Source: an uncultured Oceanospirillaceae bacterium
Lineage (GTDB): Bacteria; Pseudomonadota; Gammaproteobacteria; Pseudomonadales; Balneatricaceae
NCBI GenBank assembly: GCA_937138495.1
Contig: CAKZPE010000021.1
Location: 156,323 to 220,322 of the forward strand
Length of the DNA: 64,000 nucleotides
Direction: 5' to 3'
Positions 53,380-61,937 of this stretch are shown here, one piece after another. The notes below the pieces were generated by a model. The model ran no database searches and was not told the origin of the DNA. It saw nothing but the letters and a program-made list of their open reading frames with translations. Made by a program: the position numbers and the translations under genes. Within the stretch, counting starts at the first letter, position 1. Every line of letters starts with the position of its first letter.

Positions 53380-55275
53380 TCAGAGCAGATCTGTTTCCGT
53401 TTCGCCGGCGGTGGCCGTGTAGCCTGTGACCCGGTTCCGGCCGTTATTCTTACCCCAGTACAGTGCTTTATCTGCCCGGGCCAGTAGCTGGTCCAGCGTA
53501 CTGTCACCGTGGATCTCTGATGTTACTTCTGCAATGCCGAAACTGGCGGTTATATTGACCGTATTCCCCTGATGGCTGGCCGGCGTGTGCTGAATTTCTT
53601 CACGGATCCGTTCCGCCAGATGCAACGCTTTGTTGCGCGGGGTCTGAATCAGCACCACTGCAAACTCTTCACCGCCGATACGGGCTTTGATGTCGGATTC
53701 CCGCAGTATGTCATTGAGAATACCAGCCACAGTGGTAATCACCTGATCACCGGCAGCGTGGCCATGCTGATCATTGATTTGCTTGAAGTGATCGATATCC
53801 AGCATCATCACCGTGAGTGGCTGGTTATAACGCTGGGCACGGTGTACTTCTGATTTACCCTGCTGAAAAAATGCCCGCCGGTTAAGTAGCCCGGAGAGCG
53901 AATCCTGACTGGCGAGTTTTTCCGCATGCAGGCGTGCCTGGTCCAGTTCCCGGGTGCGTTCCCGAACCTTACTTTCCAGTTGATCCGTTGCCTGTTGGGC
54001 GGCAATCCGTTCCCGCTCCTCGGCGGCGAGTTTGTCCTTACGCAGAATGTTCACCCGGTCGACCAGGGCAAAGGCCAGTAAAATCGTTTCCAGAATCATG
54101 CCGAAGCGGGTTGCCCCGATAGCAAAGTTACTGGTGGGTATCACGCCCTGAAAGCGCAGGATGCCGCAGATAACGGTAATCGACCAGATGCTCCATGCCA
54201 GTGTATAGCCCCGGGCCTGATGCTGACCTTTACTCCACAGATAGATCCCGATTGCCGGGAATAATCCCAGTGCCAGGCCTGTCAGCATCAGCAGATTCAG
54301 GGCAATTTCCCGGATATTAATGATCAGTAAAATGCCACTGAAGGCCGTTACACCCAGTAAAAGCAGAAGCAGGGCATCCAGTTGCGGTGCCTGTTTATCG
54401 GTGTCCAGAAAGCTGCGTGAAAACTGAATGGCCAGGCAGTAAAACGCCACGATGGCAAAGTGAGGGATAGCATCCGCAAGGATGGGGGTAAAGCCCCAGA
54501 TATACCGGTACCCCAGCCCGCTCAGTGCCAGATACATCACCACGGCGGCACTGGCATAGAGCAGATACCAGAAGTAGGGTTTCTCGCGGATAGACAGCAT
54601 CAGGAACAGGGTGTAGACCATCACCAGTACGGCGGCCCCCAGAAATATTCCGAGCCAGATACCCTGAATATGCTGTTTCTGAACATAGGCCTCAGGGGTG
54701 GAGGCTTCCAGGTAGAGGTTAATGACGCCGGCATGCTCAAAATTAAACCGCAGATAGAGGGTCTGATGTTCACCGGCCCGTGTATTCAGCGGAAAGGAGA
54801 ACGCTTCGCTGGGTAACTGGTTGATGGCATAGGGGCGATGGTCCCCCAGCTGCTGGGCACTGACGTTGCCGGCAGCATCAAGCTGATAGACGTCGATATA
54901 GTCGGTGATATTGTGCAGAGCTTCAAGGATCCAGCTGATCTCTGTTTCAGCGGTGTTCGCAACGTTAATACGTATCCACCAGGCCGAGCTGGACACCCCG
55001 TGGGCGGTCTGCTCATTCAGAATGGGACGAAATCTGTTCTGCCAGTAAGGCTTTTGTATATCCGCAAAACTGAGGGTACTGTCCGGGTCTTCCAGCACCT
55101 GCATGTAGGGGGTCATCACCCTTGCATCCATGTCGGACTGAAGGTGAAACGTTCGCTGGTCGCCGGTATTGGCCAGTGCCTGACCGGTAAACAGCAGCAA
55201 CATGAATGCGGCCAGCATCAGCCAGCACGGGAAGCCCCTTTGCTGTTGGCTGGTCTGCGGGGTGCGCGACTCCAT
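53380..55275 (-). CDS. 7TMR-DISM membrane diguanylate cyclase
   Basis: 631 residues from MESRTPQTSQQQ. A signal/anchor helix (MLAAFMLLLFTGQALA) is followed by a periplasmic 7TMR-DISM extracellular domain (about 50-200), seven transmembrane helices (about 205-400), a coiled coil (EERERIAAQQATDQLESKVRERTRELDQA) and a GGDEF domain. The active site is GGEEF (KARIGGEEFAVV), with DIDHFKQINDQHGHAAGDQ for metal and substrate, so it should be an active cyclase. I see no RxxD inhibitory site immediately before GGEEF. It lies between gntR and guaD, convergent with gntR. Confidence 0.94.
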   Translation of the reverse strand: MESRTPQTSQQQRGFPCWLMLAAFMLLLFTGQALANTGDQRTFHLQSDMDARVMTPYMQVLEDPDSTLSFADIQKPYWQNRFRPILNEQTAHGVSSSAWWIRINVANTAETEISWILEALHNITDYIDVYQLDAAGNVSAQQLGDHRPYAINQLPSEAFSFPLNTRAGEHQTLYLRFNFEHAGVINLYLEASTPEAYVQKQHIQGIWLGIFLGAAVLVMVYTLFLMLSIREKPYFWYLLYASAAVVMYLALSGLGYRYIWGFTPILADAIPHFAIVAFYCLAIQFSRSFLDTDKQAPQLDALLLLLLGVTAFSGILLIINIREIALNLLMLTGLALGLFPAIGIYLWSKGQHQARGYTLAWSIWSITVICGILRFQGVIPTSNFAIGATRFGMILETILLAFALVDRVNILRKDKLAAEERERIAAQQATDQLESKVRERTRELDQARLHAEKLASQDSLSGLLNRRAFFQQGKSEVHRAQRYNQPLTVMMLDIDHFKQINDQHGHAAGDQVITTVAGILNDILRESDIKARIGGEEFAVVLIQTPRNKALHLAERIREEIQHTPASHQGNTVNITASFGIAEVTSEIHGDSTLDQLLARADKALYWGKNNGRNRVTGYTATAGETETDLL

Positions 55276-55421
55276 GTATAGTTCAGCTACTGACACAGTT
55301 ATGATCCTGGCTGATGACGACCCGTAAGTAATGTAGCGGCTGACGACTGCAAACTGTGGCACGCTAGAAATAACGAGTGTGCGGAATCTGATCTGAACTG
55401 TCGAGAGAATAGGGTGGCATT

Positions 55422-55577
55422 ATGGGGAATTTCGCCGTTTCTTCACATTTGATGTCGATGGCAGACATGAAAGAAAATCACAAAGCGCAGGGCGGAACAG
55501 GGCATCAGAATGAGCCGGATATAAAAGCGTCGGATGCCGAAGGGAAGCAAGCACAGCCGGCGGGCACCGGCTGTTAA
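55422..55577 (+). CDS. Small ORF candidate, hydrophilic 51-residue protein
   Basis: MGNFAVSSHLMSMADMKENH, then KAQGGTGHQNEPDIKASDAE and GKQAQPAGTGC, 51 residues. The mature part is rich in Gly, Lys, Gln, Asp and Ala with no hydrophobic core, so it would be disordered or a short secreted/regulatory peptide. AGGGTGG lies six bases before the ATG. The 3' end coincides with a hairpin (55553-55574) whose stem ends at the stop codon. I do not recognise it; it may be a chance frame. Confidence 0.3.
   Translation: MGNFAVSSHLMSMADMKENHKAQGGTGHQNEPDIKASDAEGKQAQPAGTGC
55553..55574. repeat. Hairpin ending at a stop codon, 3' of guaD
   Basis: ACAGCCGG, CGGGCA, CCGGCTGT: perfect 8-bp GC-rich stem. T7 begins ten bases after it on the plus strand (55585-55592 area), so it could be a loose terminator for plus-strand transcription. 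Confidence 0.55.
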
Positions 55578-55590
55578 ACGGATCGTTTTT

Positions 55591-56895
55591 TTAACGCCGG
55601 TAAACGGAGTTACCCATGGCGAAGGTTTCCCGGATGGCCCGGTCGTCGCCGAGCATCATCATCACAAAAAGACGTTCTTCAATGGTACTGGCCTGCTGCA
55701 TGCGGTATTCCATCAGCGGGGTGGCGTTGTAATCCAGCACGACAAAGTCTGCTTCATTGCCGGTGGCGAAACTGCCGATTTTGTCTTCCAGAGAGAGAGC
55801 TTCTGCACCGCCTAACGTTGCCAGATACAGTGACTTGAACGGGTTCAGTTTATGGCCCTGCAACTGCATGATTTTATAGGCTTCACTCAGGGTCTGAAGG
55901 ATTGAGAAACTGGTACCGCCGCCTACATCGGTGCCCAGCCCGACCTTCACTTTTTCAGCTTCAAGCTTGGGTAAATCCAGCAGGCCGCTGCCCAGAAACA
56001 GGTTAGAGGTTGGGCAAAAGGCAATGGCAGATTCGGTTTCTGCCAACCGCTGACATTCGCTGTCACACAGGTGAACGCCGTGGGCAAAGACCGAACGTTT
56101 GCCCAGCAGTTCGTGATGGTCGTATACATCCAGATAACCGCTGCGCTCCGGGAACAGTTCTTTTACCCATTTGATTTCCTGTTTGTTTTCCGACAGGTGC
56201 GTATGCAGATACAGATCCGGGTATTCCTTCAGCAGCTGCCCGGCCATGGTGAGCTGCTCGTCACTGCTGGTCGGCGCAAAACGCGGGGTGACGGCATAGT
56301 GCAGGCGGCCCTTGCCGTGCCAGCGTTCGATCAGTGCCTTGCTGTCTTCATAACCGGACTGAGCGGTATCAGTCAGGTAATCCGGGGCGTTGCGGTCCAT
56401 CATCACCTTACCGGCGATCATGCGCAGGTTGCGCTGCTCTGCTTCGCTGAAAAAGGCATCGACAGATTCAGGGTGCACGGTGCCGAACACCAGCGCGGTG
56501 GTGGTTCCGTTACGGGTCAGTTCATCAAGGAAGATATTGGCGACCTTACCGGCATGCTCAGAATCACTGAAGTGCTGTTCAGTCGGGAAGGTGTAGTTAT
56601 TCAGCCAGTCCAGCAGCTGCTCACCGTAAGAGGCGATCATACCTGTCTGGGGATAATGGATATGGGTATCGATAAAGCCCGGGCAGAGCAGGGCATTTTC
56701 ATATTCCGTGACCGGGGTATCCGGTGGCAGGTCGGCCAGCAGGTTTTGAGCGTCGCCGGCGGCCTGAACTTTGCCGTCGCGGACGATCAGCAGGCCGTCT
56801 TCGAAATATTCATAGGAGGCTTCGGTGCCCACTTTAGCCGGGTCGGCAATGCTGTGAATCAGGGCAGCGCGATAGGCATGGCTGTGTGTAGTCAT
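55591..56895 (-). CDS. guaD: Guanine deaminase
   Basis: 434 residues. It deaminates guanine to xanthine, feeding xanthine dehydrogenase. The amidohydrolase fold carries zinc ligands in PGFIDTHIHYPQTGM (HxH), LHTHLSENKQEIKW, FAHGVHLCDSEC and LGTDVGGGTSFS, the last with the catalytic Asp region. Length matches the family (430-440). It is the fourth gene of xdhA-xdhB-xdhC-guaD, 23 bp after xdhC. No separate promoter is evident. Confidence 0.97.
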   Translation of the reverse strand: MTTHSHAYRAALIHSIADPAKVGTEASYEYFEDGLLIVRDGKVQAAGDAQNLLADLPPDTPVTEYENALLCPGFIDTHIHYPQTGMIASYGEQLLDWLNNYTFPTEQHFSDSEHAGKVANIFLDELTRNGTTTALVFGTVHPESVDAFFSEAEQRNLRMIAGKVMMDRNAPDYLTDTAQSGYEDSKALIERWHGKGRLHYAVTPRFAPTSSDEQLTMAGQLLKEYPDLYLHTHLSENKQEIKWVKELFPERSGYLDVYDHHELLGKRSVFAHGVHLCDSECQRLAETESAIAFCPTSNLFLGSGLLDLPKLEAEKVKVGLGTDVGGGTSFSILQTLSEAYKIMQLQGHKLNPFKSLYLATLGGAEALSLEDKIGSFATGNEADFVVLDYNATPLMEYRMQQASTIEERLFVMMMLGDDRAIRETFAMGNSVYRR

Positions 56896-56918
56896 GTTAG
56901 GTCTCTTAATGTGTGTTA

Positions 56919-57785
56919 TCAGACTGCCAGACGGCTGACGACTTTATTCAGTGGTTGCTGAGTACTGGTGTGAGCACCGGTTTTGTCTTTGCTGCCCGGT
57001 TCTGCACCTGCCCCGAAGTTACGGTTATATAGGGCGATGAATTCTGCGGCAACTGCAACGGCTATTTCTGCCGGTAATTTCCCTTTCACTTCAGGGATAC
57101 CCATCGGGCAGGTCATCTTATCCAGCTGTTCGCGGCTGAACCCCTTGGCGGTCAGGCGGTGTTCAAACTTTTTCCGCTTCGTGGCCGAGCCGATTAAACC
57201 GAAGTAACTGAAATCATTTCTGGCGAGAATCTTCTCGCTCAGTTGCTGATCCAGCTGATGATTGTGTGTCATCACGATGAAGTAACTGTTTGCGGGTAAA
57301 TCCCCGACCTCATCCACCGGAAATTCGTTGACGACTTTAGTGACACCCTGCGGAATATGCTCTGGGAAGATATCTTCCCGTTCGTCGATCCAGCGGATAC
57401 GGCAGGGCAGGCTGGCCAGCACCGGGATCAGCGCCTGGCTTACATGGCCGGCACCGAACACGGCTATTTCCTTTACATCGGTACCCATGGGTTCGAGCAG
57501 TACCGTGGTTGCACCGCCACAGCACTGGCCGAGGCTGGCGCCGAGGGAAAAACGTTCCAGACGGGGTGCATGCAGATTGTCTTCCAGCATTTGCCGGGCC
57601 AGCTTAATGACTTTGTATTCCAGATGCCCGCCGCCGATGGTATCGAACTGACCGTCAGTGGTAACCACCATTTTTGCACCGGCATTACGCGGGGTAGAGC
57701 CCCGCTCTTCGGTGACGGTAATCAGAATGCCCGGGGTGCCCTGGTTATCCAGTTCAGCGAGGGCGTGAATCCATTTATGACTCAT
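56919..57785 (-). CDS. xdhC: Xanthine dehydrogenase accessory protein XdhC
   Basis: 288 residues from MSHKWIHALAELDNQGTPGI. XdhC binds the molybdenum cofactor, guides its sulfuration and inserts it into XdhB. The signatures are GILITVTEERGSTPRNAGAKMVV, GASLGQCCGGATTVLLEP (Cys pair) and a C-terminal Rossmann domain (IAVFGAGHVSQALIPVLASLPCRIRWIDERE; FSYFGLIGSATKRKKFE). The start overlaps the end of xdhB (ATG at 57785, or 57791 two codons earlier), giving translational coupling. The longer open frame to 57992 is a run-back inside xdhB. Confidence 0.95.
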   Translation of the reverse strand: MSHKWIHALAELDNQGTPGILITVTEERGSTPRNAGAKMVVTTDGQFDTIGGGHLEYKVIKLARQMLEDNLHAPRLERFSLGASLGQCCGGATTVLLEPMGTDVKEIAVFGAGHVSQALIPVLASLPCRIRWIDEREDIFPEHIPQGVTKVVNEFPVDEVGDLPANSYFIVMTHNHQLDQQLSEKILARNDFSYFGLIGSATKRKKFEHRLTAKGFSREQLDKMTCPMGIPEVKGKLPAEIAVAVAAEFIALYNRNFGAGAEPGSKDKTGAHTSTQQPLNKVVSRLAV

Positions 57786-60195
57786 ACTCATGCTCACTTG
57801 CCGCTGGTGCGGCAGTTGTTGCCTCAGTCTGGCTTGTCGGATGTTGGTTTTGCATAGCCTGTACCGCCCAGAGTACCCGTTCAGGGGTGGCCGGCGCATC
57901 CAGTTTCGGGCTGCAGCGGTAATCTGCCAGGCTGGCAATGGCGTCTTTAATGGCGCAGAACACCGAGATACCCAGCATAAACGGCGGCTCACCCACGGCT
58001 TTGGAATGGAACACGGTGTCTTCCTGATTCTTACGGTTTTCCACCAGTTTCACCCGGAAGTCCACCGGTGCATCCGCAATGGCCGGAATCTTGTAGCTGG
58101 CCGGGCCGGATGTCATCAGGCGGCCCTGTTCATTCCACACCAGTTCTTCGGTGGTTAGCCAGCCGGCACCCTGAACGTAAGCCCCTTCAACCTGACCAAT
58201 ATCGATGGCCGGATTCAGTGACGCGCCCACGTCGTGCAGAATGTCCGCCCGCAGGATCTTATATTCCCCGGTCAGGGTATCGATGATCACTTCAGAACAG
58301 GCGGCCCCGTAAGCAAAGTAATAGAACGGCCGGCCACGGGCCTGATCGCGGTCATAGAAGATCTTCGGCGTGCGGTAGAAACCGGTGCTGGACAGGGATA
58401 CCTGATGGAAATAGGCCAGCTGAATAAACTCAGCAAACGGCACCAGCGTATCGCGGATCTGTACCAGATTATTCTTAAAGCACACATCCTCTTCGGTCAC
58501 GTCATAATGACGGGCGGCGAATTCAATCAGCCGCTGCTTAATCGTTTGCGCGGCATTCTGGGCTGCCTTACCGTTCAGATCCGCACCGGAAGAAGCTGCG
58601 GTTGGCGAAGTATTCGGCACCTTGTCTGTATTGGTGGCACTGATATGAATCGAATCGAAATCCACCTGGAATTCTTCAGCCACGATCTGGGCGACCTTGG
58701 TATTCAGGCCCTGGCCCATTTCGGTGCCGCCGTGGTTCAGGTGGATACTGCCATCGGTGTAAATGTGGATCAGGGCACCGGCCTGGTTCAGGAAAGTGGC
58801 GGTAAAGGAGATACCGAATTTCACCGGTGTCAGCGCCAGACCTTTTTTCAGGATCGGGCTGCTGGCGTTGTATTCACGGATCTCTTTGCGCCGTTGCTGA
58901 TAGTCACTGCTGGTTTCCAGCTCGGCGAGCATTTCCGGCAACTGGTTATCTTCCACTGTCTGGTAATAGTGGGTGACGTTACGGCCTTCGTTACCGTAAA
59001 GGTTTAGCTTGCGGATCTCCAGCGGATCTTTACCCAGATTACGGGCGATTTCATCCAGCACGATTTCCGGCATGATCAGCCCCTGCGGGCCACCGAATCC
59101 ACGGTAAGCGGTATTGGACGCAGTATGGGTTTTACAGCGGTAACCGGTAATGGTGGCATCGCCCAGATAGTAACCGTTGTCGCTGTGGAACATAGCCCGG
59201 TCAACAATGGAGTTGGACAGGTCCGGTGAATAACCGCAGTTGCCCGCCAGTTCCATTTCGTAGCCCTGAATGCGGCCGTCGTCGTCATAACCCACCTGAT
59301 AGCGGTTGAAGAACGGATGCCGTTTACCGGTCATCAGCATGTCTTCCATCCGGGGCAGGCGCATTTTCGCCGGGCGACGGGTCAGGCTGGCAATCACCGC
59401 CGCAATACAGGCAGGGCCGGCAGCCTGGGTTTCTTTACCGCCGAAGCCACCGCCCATACGGCGCATATCGATTTGCACCTTGTTAAAGGAAACGCCGAGC
59501 ACTTCAGCGACCAGTTTCTGTACTTCGGTAGGGTTTTGGGTGGAGGTATAGACGATCATGCCGCCATCCTCGGTTGGAATCACCGAAGAGACCTGGGTTT
59601 CCAGATAGAAGTGTTCCTGGCCGCCAATGTGTACAGCGCCTTTCAGGCGGTGTTTGGCACTGGCCAGTGCGCTTTCTGAATCGCCCCGCTTATGTTGGTG
59701 GGGTTCGCTGACGTAGAACTCTTTATCCAGTGCGTCTTCCACCGACAACACGGCATCCAGTGTTTCGTATTCAACGATGGCTGCCATGGCTGCTTTGCGG
59801 GCGGTTTCCAGATCGCAGGCCCCGACCGCCAGTAATGGCTGGCCGTAGAATTCAATGGTGTCCTGTGCCAGTAACGGGTCGCCGGGCAGTACCGGGCCGA
59901 TATCCAGCTGGCCGGGTACATCGGCGGCGGTAATGGCAATGCTGACACCGGGAATGTCGTAACAGGGGCTGACATCAATTTTAGTGATGCGGGCATGGGC
60001 AACATCCGACAGGCGGGCATACACATGCAACTGGTTTGGGAATTCCAGCCGGTCGTCGATATATACCGCTTCACCGGTGACCTGCTTGGCGGCGCTTTCG
60101 TGTTTAACGCTGCGGCCAACACCGGTGGTCAGGTCCTGTTTAGCCTGCTGCAGCAACTGTTCTTGAGTAAGTGTTGGTTGGTGATGATTAGACAT
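57775..60195 (-). CDS. xdhB: Xanthine dehydrogenase large (molybdopterin) subunit
   Basis: 806 residues. It hydroxylates hypoxanthine and xanthine to urate at the molybdenum centre. The N-terminal a/b hammerhead domain (SVKHESAAKQVTGEAVYIDDRLEFPNQLHVY) precedes Moco-binding motifs RRMGGGFGGKETQAAGPACIA, AYRGFGGPQGL (with the catalytic Arg type) and GTEMGQGLNTKVAQI. The catalytic Glu region is KAVGEPPFMLGISVFCAI. It overlaps xdhA by eight bases and xdhC by about eleven, so the trio is tightly coupled. Confidence 0.97.
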   Translation of the reverse strand: MSNHHQPTLTQEQLLQQAKQDLTTGVGRSVKHESAAKQVTGEAVYIDDRLEFPNQLHVYARLSDVAHARITKIDVSPCYDIPGVSIAITAADVPGQLDIGPVLPGDPLLAQDTIEFYGQPLLAVGACDLETARKAAMAAIVEYETLDAVLSVEDALDKEFYVSEPHQHKRGDSESALASAKHRLKGAVHIGGQEHFYLETQVSSVIPTEDGGMIVYTSTQNPTEVQKLVAEVLGVSFNKVQIDMRRMGGGFGGKETQAAGPACIAAVIASLTRRPAKMRLPRMEDMLMTGKRHPFFNRYQVGYDDDGRIQGYEMELAGNCGYSPDLSNSIVDRAMFHSDNGYYLGDATITGYRCKTHTASNTAYRGFGGPQGLIMPEIVLDEIARNLGKDPLEIRKLNLYGNEGRNVTHYYQTVEDNQLPEMLAELETSSDYQQRRKEIREYNASSPILKKGLALTPVKFGISFTATFLNQAGALIHIYTDGSIHLNHGGTEMGQGLNTKVAQIVAEEFQVDFDSIHISATNTDKVPNTSPTAASSGADLNGKAAQNAAQTIKQRLIEFAARHYDVTEEDVCFKNNLVQIRDTLVPFAEFIQLAYFHQVSLSSTGFYRTPKIFYDRDQARGRPFYYFAYGAACSEVIIDTLTGEYKILRADILHDVGASLNPAIDIGQVEGAYVQGAGWLTTEELVWNEQGRLMTSGPASYKIPAIADAPVDFRVKLVENRKNQEDTVFHSKAVGEPPFMLGISVFCAIKDAIASLADYRCSPKLDAPATPERVLWAVQAMQNQHPTSQTEATTAAPAASEHEYES

Positions 60196-61645
60196 ATGCA
60201 GTTACCCGGGTTTCTACAGCAGGAGATTCAAGTTCAACAAACAGGCGGGTGAGCATGTTTGCCGCAGTCAGCAGGCGATATTCCTTCGATGCACGGAAAT
60301 CTGAGATCGGCTGAAAGTCTTCTGCCAGGGCGGCTTTTGCCAGGTTGATGCTGTGTTTATTCCACTCAGCCCCTTCCAGTACCTGTTCGCACAGCCGGGC
60401 CCGCATCGGAATAGCGGCCATGCCACCAAAGGCAACCCGGGCCTGAGTGATAACACCGTTCTCAACAGTCAGGTTAAAACAGCCGAGGACGGCGGAAATA
60501 TCATCATCCAGACGCTTGGAAATTTTATAACTGCGGAAGGTCTGATTGTTCTGGGCGCGGGGTACCAGAACCTTCTCAATAAACTCGCCCGGCTGCTGCA
60601 CGGTGACTTTATAGCTGAGGAAATATTCTTCCAGCGGCAGGGTGCGGGTCTGGTCACCTTTACGTAATACGACCTGTGCGTTCAGGGCAATAAGAGCCGG
60701 AGGCGAATCACCAATCGGAGAGGCATTACCGATGTTACCGCCCAGGGTTCCCTGGTTGCGGATTTGCAGCGATGCAAAGCGTTGTAACAGGGCACCGAAG
60801 TCTGGGTATTCGGCCGTCAGGTGGGCGTAGCAATCACTGAGTGATGCACCGGCTCCAAGTTCCAGATACTCATCCGTCTGACTGATACGCTGCAGCTCGG
60901 TGACTTCGCCTATATAAATCAGGGTGTCGATATCCCGGTGAAACTGAGTGACTTCTAAGGCCAGATCCGTGCCGCCGGCAAGCAGTTTTGCTTCTGGATG
61001 AGTGTCCAGCAGCGTGGCCAGTTCACTGAGTGAGCGGGGGTTAAAGGCTGTGCGGCCGGCACCCTGCAGTTCTGTTTTGTGTTCAGCCTGCTGGCTGGCG
61101 ATGTTTTGCAGGCGCTGAATGGTGCGGGCCTGATGCCGGTCAAACTGATCCGGTTGCTGCGCCATGCTGGCGGCGGCATCTTCAATGGGTCGGTAGCCGG
61201 TACAGCGACAGAGGTTGCCTGCCAGGGCTTCGTGAATATCGTGCTTATTGGGTTCGGCGGCGTCTTTGGCAGCAACATTCTTACCCAGAGCAAACATCGA
61301 CATAACAAAGCCCGGGGTGCAGAAACCGCACTGGGAACCGTGGCAGTCCACCATGGCCTGCTGGGCAGGGTGCAGCTCACCGGCCTGTTTCAGATCTTCA
61401 ACGGTGATCAGCTGTTTGCCGTTCAGACCCGAGACAAATGTCAGGCATGAATTGATGCTTTTATAGCGCATGCCGCCGTCGTGTAATTCCCCCAGCACAA
61501 CGGTACAGGCACCGCAGTCTCCGGAGGCGCAGCCTTCCTTGGTACCGGTTTTACCCAGCTGTTCGCGCAGGTATTTCAGCACAGTGGTATTTGGATCGAG
61601 ATTGTCTTCCGACTTCAGCTCGTCATTAAGCAGGAACTGTATCAA
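60188..61645 (-). CDS. xdhA: Xanthine dehydrogenase small (FeS/FAD) subunit
   Basis: 485 residues. It carries electrons from the molybdenum subunit to NAD+. The N-terminal plant-type [2Fe-2S] cluster is in GCASGDCGACTVVLGEL, the second in QCGFCTPGFVMSM and CRCTGYRPIEDA. The FAD domain has LLAGGTDLALEVTQ and LGGNIGNASPIGDSPPAL. The start is TTG, not ATG, and is decided by GAGGAG six bases upstream. It heads the operon xdhA-xdhB-xdhC-guaD. A GntR-type operator (61684-61695) and a RutR-box-like dyad (61711-61726) lie just upstream. Confidence 0.97.
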   Translation of the reverse strand: MIQFLLNDELKSEDNLDPNTTVLKYLREQLGKTGTKEGCASGDCGACTVVLGELHDGGMRYKSINSCLTFVSGLNGKQLITVEDLKQAGELHPAQQAMVDCHGSQCGFCTPGFVMSMFALGKNVAAKDAAEPNKHDIHEALAGNLCRCTGYRPIEDAAASMAQQPDQFDRHQARTIQRLQNIASQQAEHKTELQGAGRTAFNPRSLSELATLLDTHPEAKLLAGGTDLALEVTQFHRDIDTLIYIGEVTELQRISQTDEYLELGAGASLSDCYAHLTAEYPDFGALLQRFASLQIRNQGTLGGNIGNASPIGDSPPALIALNAQVVLRKGDQTRTLPLEEYFLSYKVTVQQPGEFIEKVLVPRAQNNQTFRSYKISKRLDDDISAVLGCFNLTVENGVITQARVAFGGMAAIPMRARLCEQVLEGAEWNKHSINLAKAALAEDFQPISDFRASKEYRLLTAANMLTRLFVELESPAVETRVTAYV

Positions 61646-61683
61646 GGCAGGCTCCTCTGTTGTTGTATTTATTCTGAGAATGG

Positions 61684-61695
61684 ATTGTATACATT
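61684..61695. promoter_or_regulatory. GntR-type operator 4 (xdhA)
   Basis: ATTGTATACATT, one mismatch from the perfect form, 39 bp upstream of the xdhA start. Confidence 0.7.
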
Positions 61696-61710
61696 CAATT
61701 TAAGTAAAAG

Positions 61711-61726
61711 CTGACTTTGAAGTCAA
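61711..61726. promoter_or_regulatory. RutR-box-like dyad between xdhA and rutR-like gene
   Basis: CTGACTTTGAAGTCAA is a TTGAC-N6-GTCAA-type element (9 of 10 outer bases) with a perfect inner dyad TGACTT/AAGTCA. It lies 66-81 bp upstream of xdhA, in the divergent promoter of a RutR-like regulator. Confidence 0.6.
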
Positions 61727-61937
61727 GAATTGCTGTTTCACATCGTGAACGGATGTTGTTCCACAATATAGTCAGCGTCATACCGTTGCCCTGTATAAAA
61801 TAAGTGTAGGTGGCAGGCGGTATTCCGTCAGGTGGTAAGTCACCTGCTTGAGCGCTGTGCCACGCGGGTGCTACCATGCCTGTCTGAGAATATTCGGATT
61901 ATCAATAAGCTACGCTGGGAGAGGGCCTGACAGCTGT

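Larger units (their letters stand above)
55276..55590. other. Gap between DGC and guaD containing a small-ORF candidate
   Basis: 315 bp. The left part must hold the promoter of the minus-strand cyclase. The right part holds a 51-codon plus-strand frame (55422-55577) and a hairpin. No T-rich terminator for guaD was seen on the minus strand. Confidence 0.5.

Noticed and set aside
56071..56961. 296-codon plus-strand open frame opposite guaD
   Set aside because: Antisense shadow; guaD zinc-ligand motifs occupy the other strand.
58234..59007. 257-codon plus-strand open frame opposite xdhB
   Set aside because: Antisense shadow of a conserved molybdopterin subunit.
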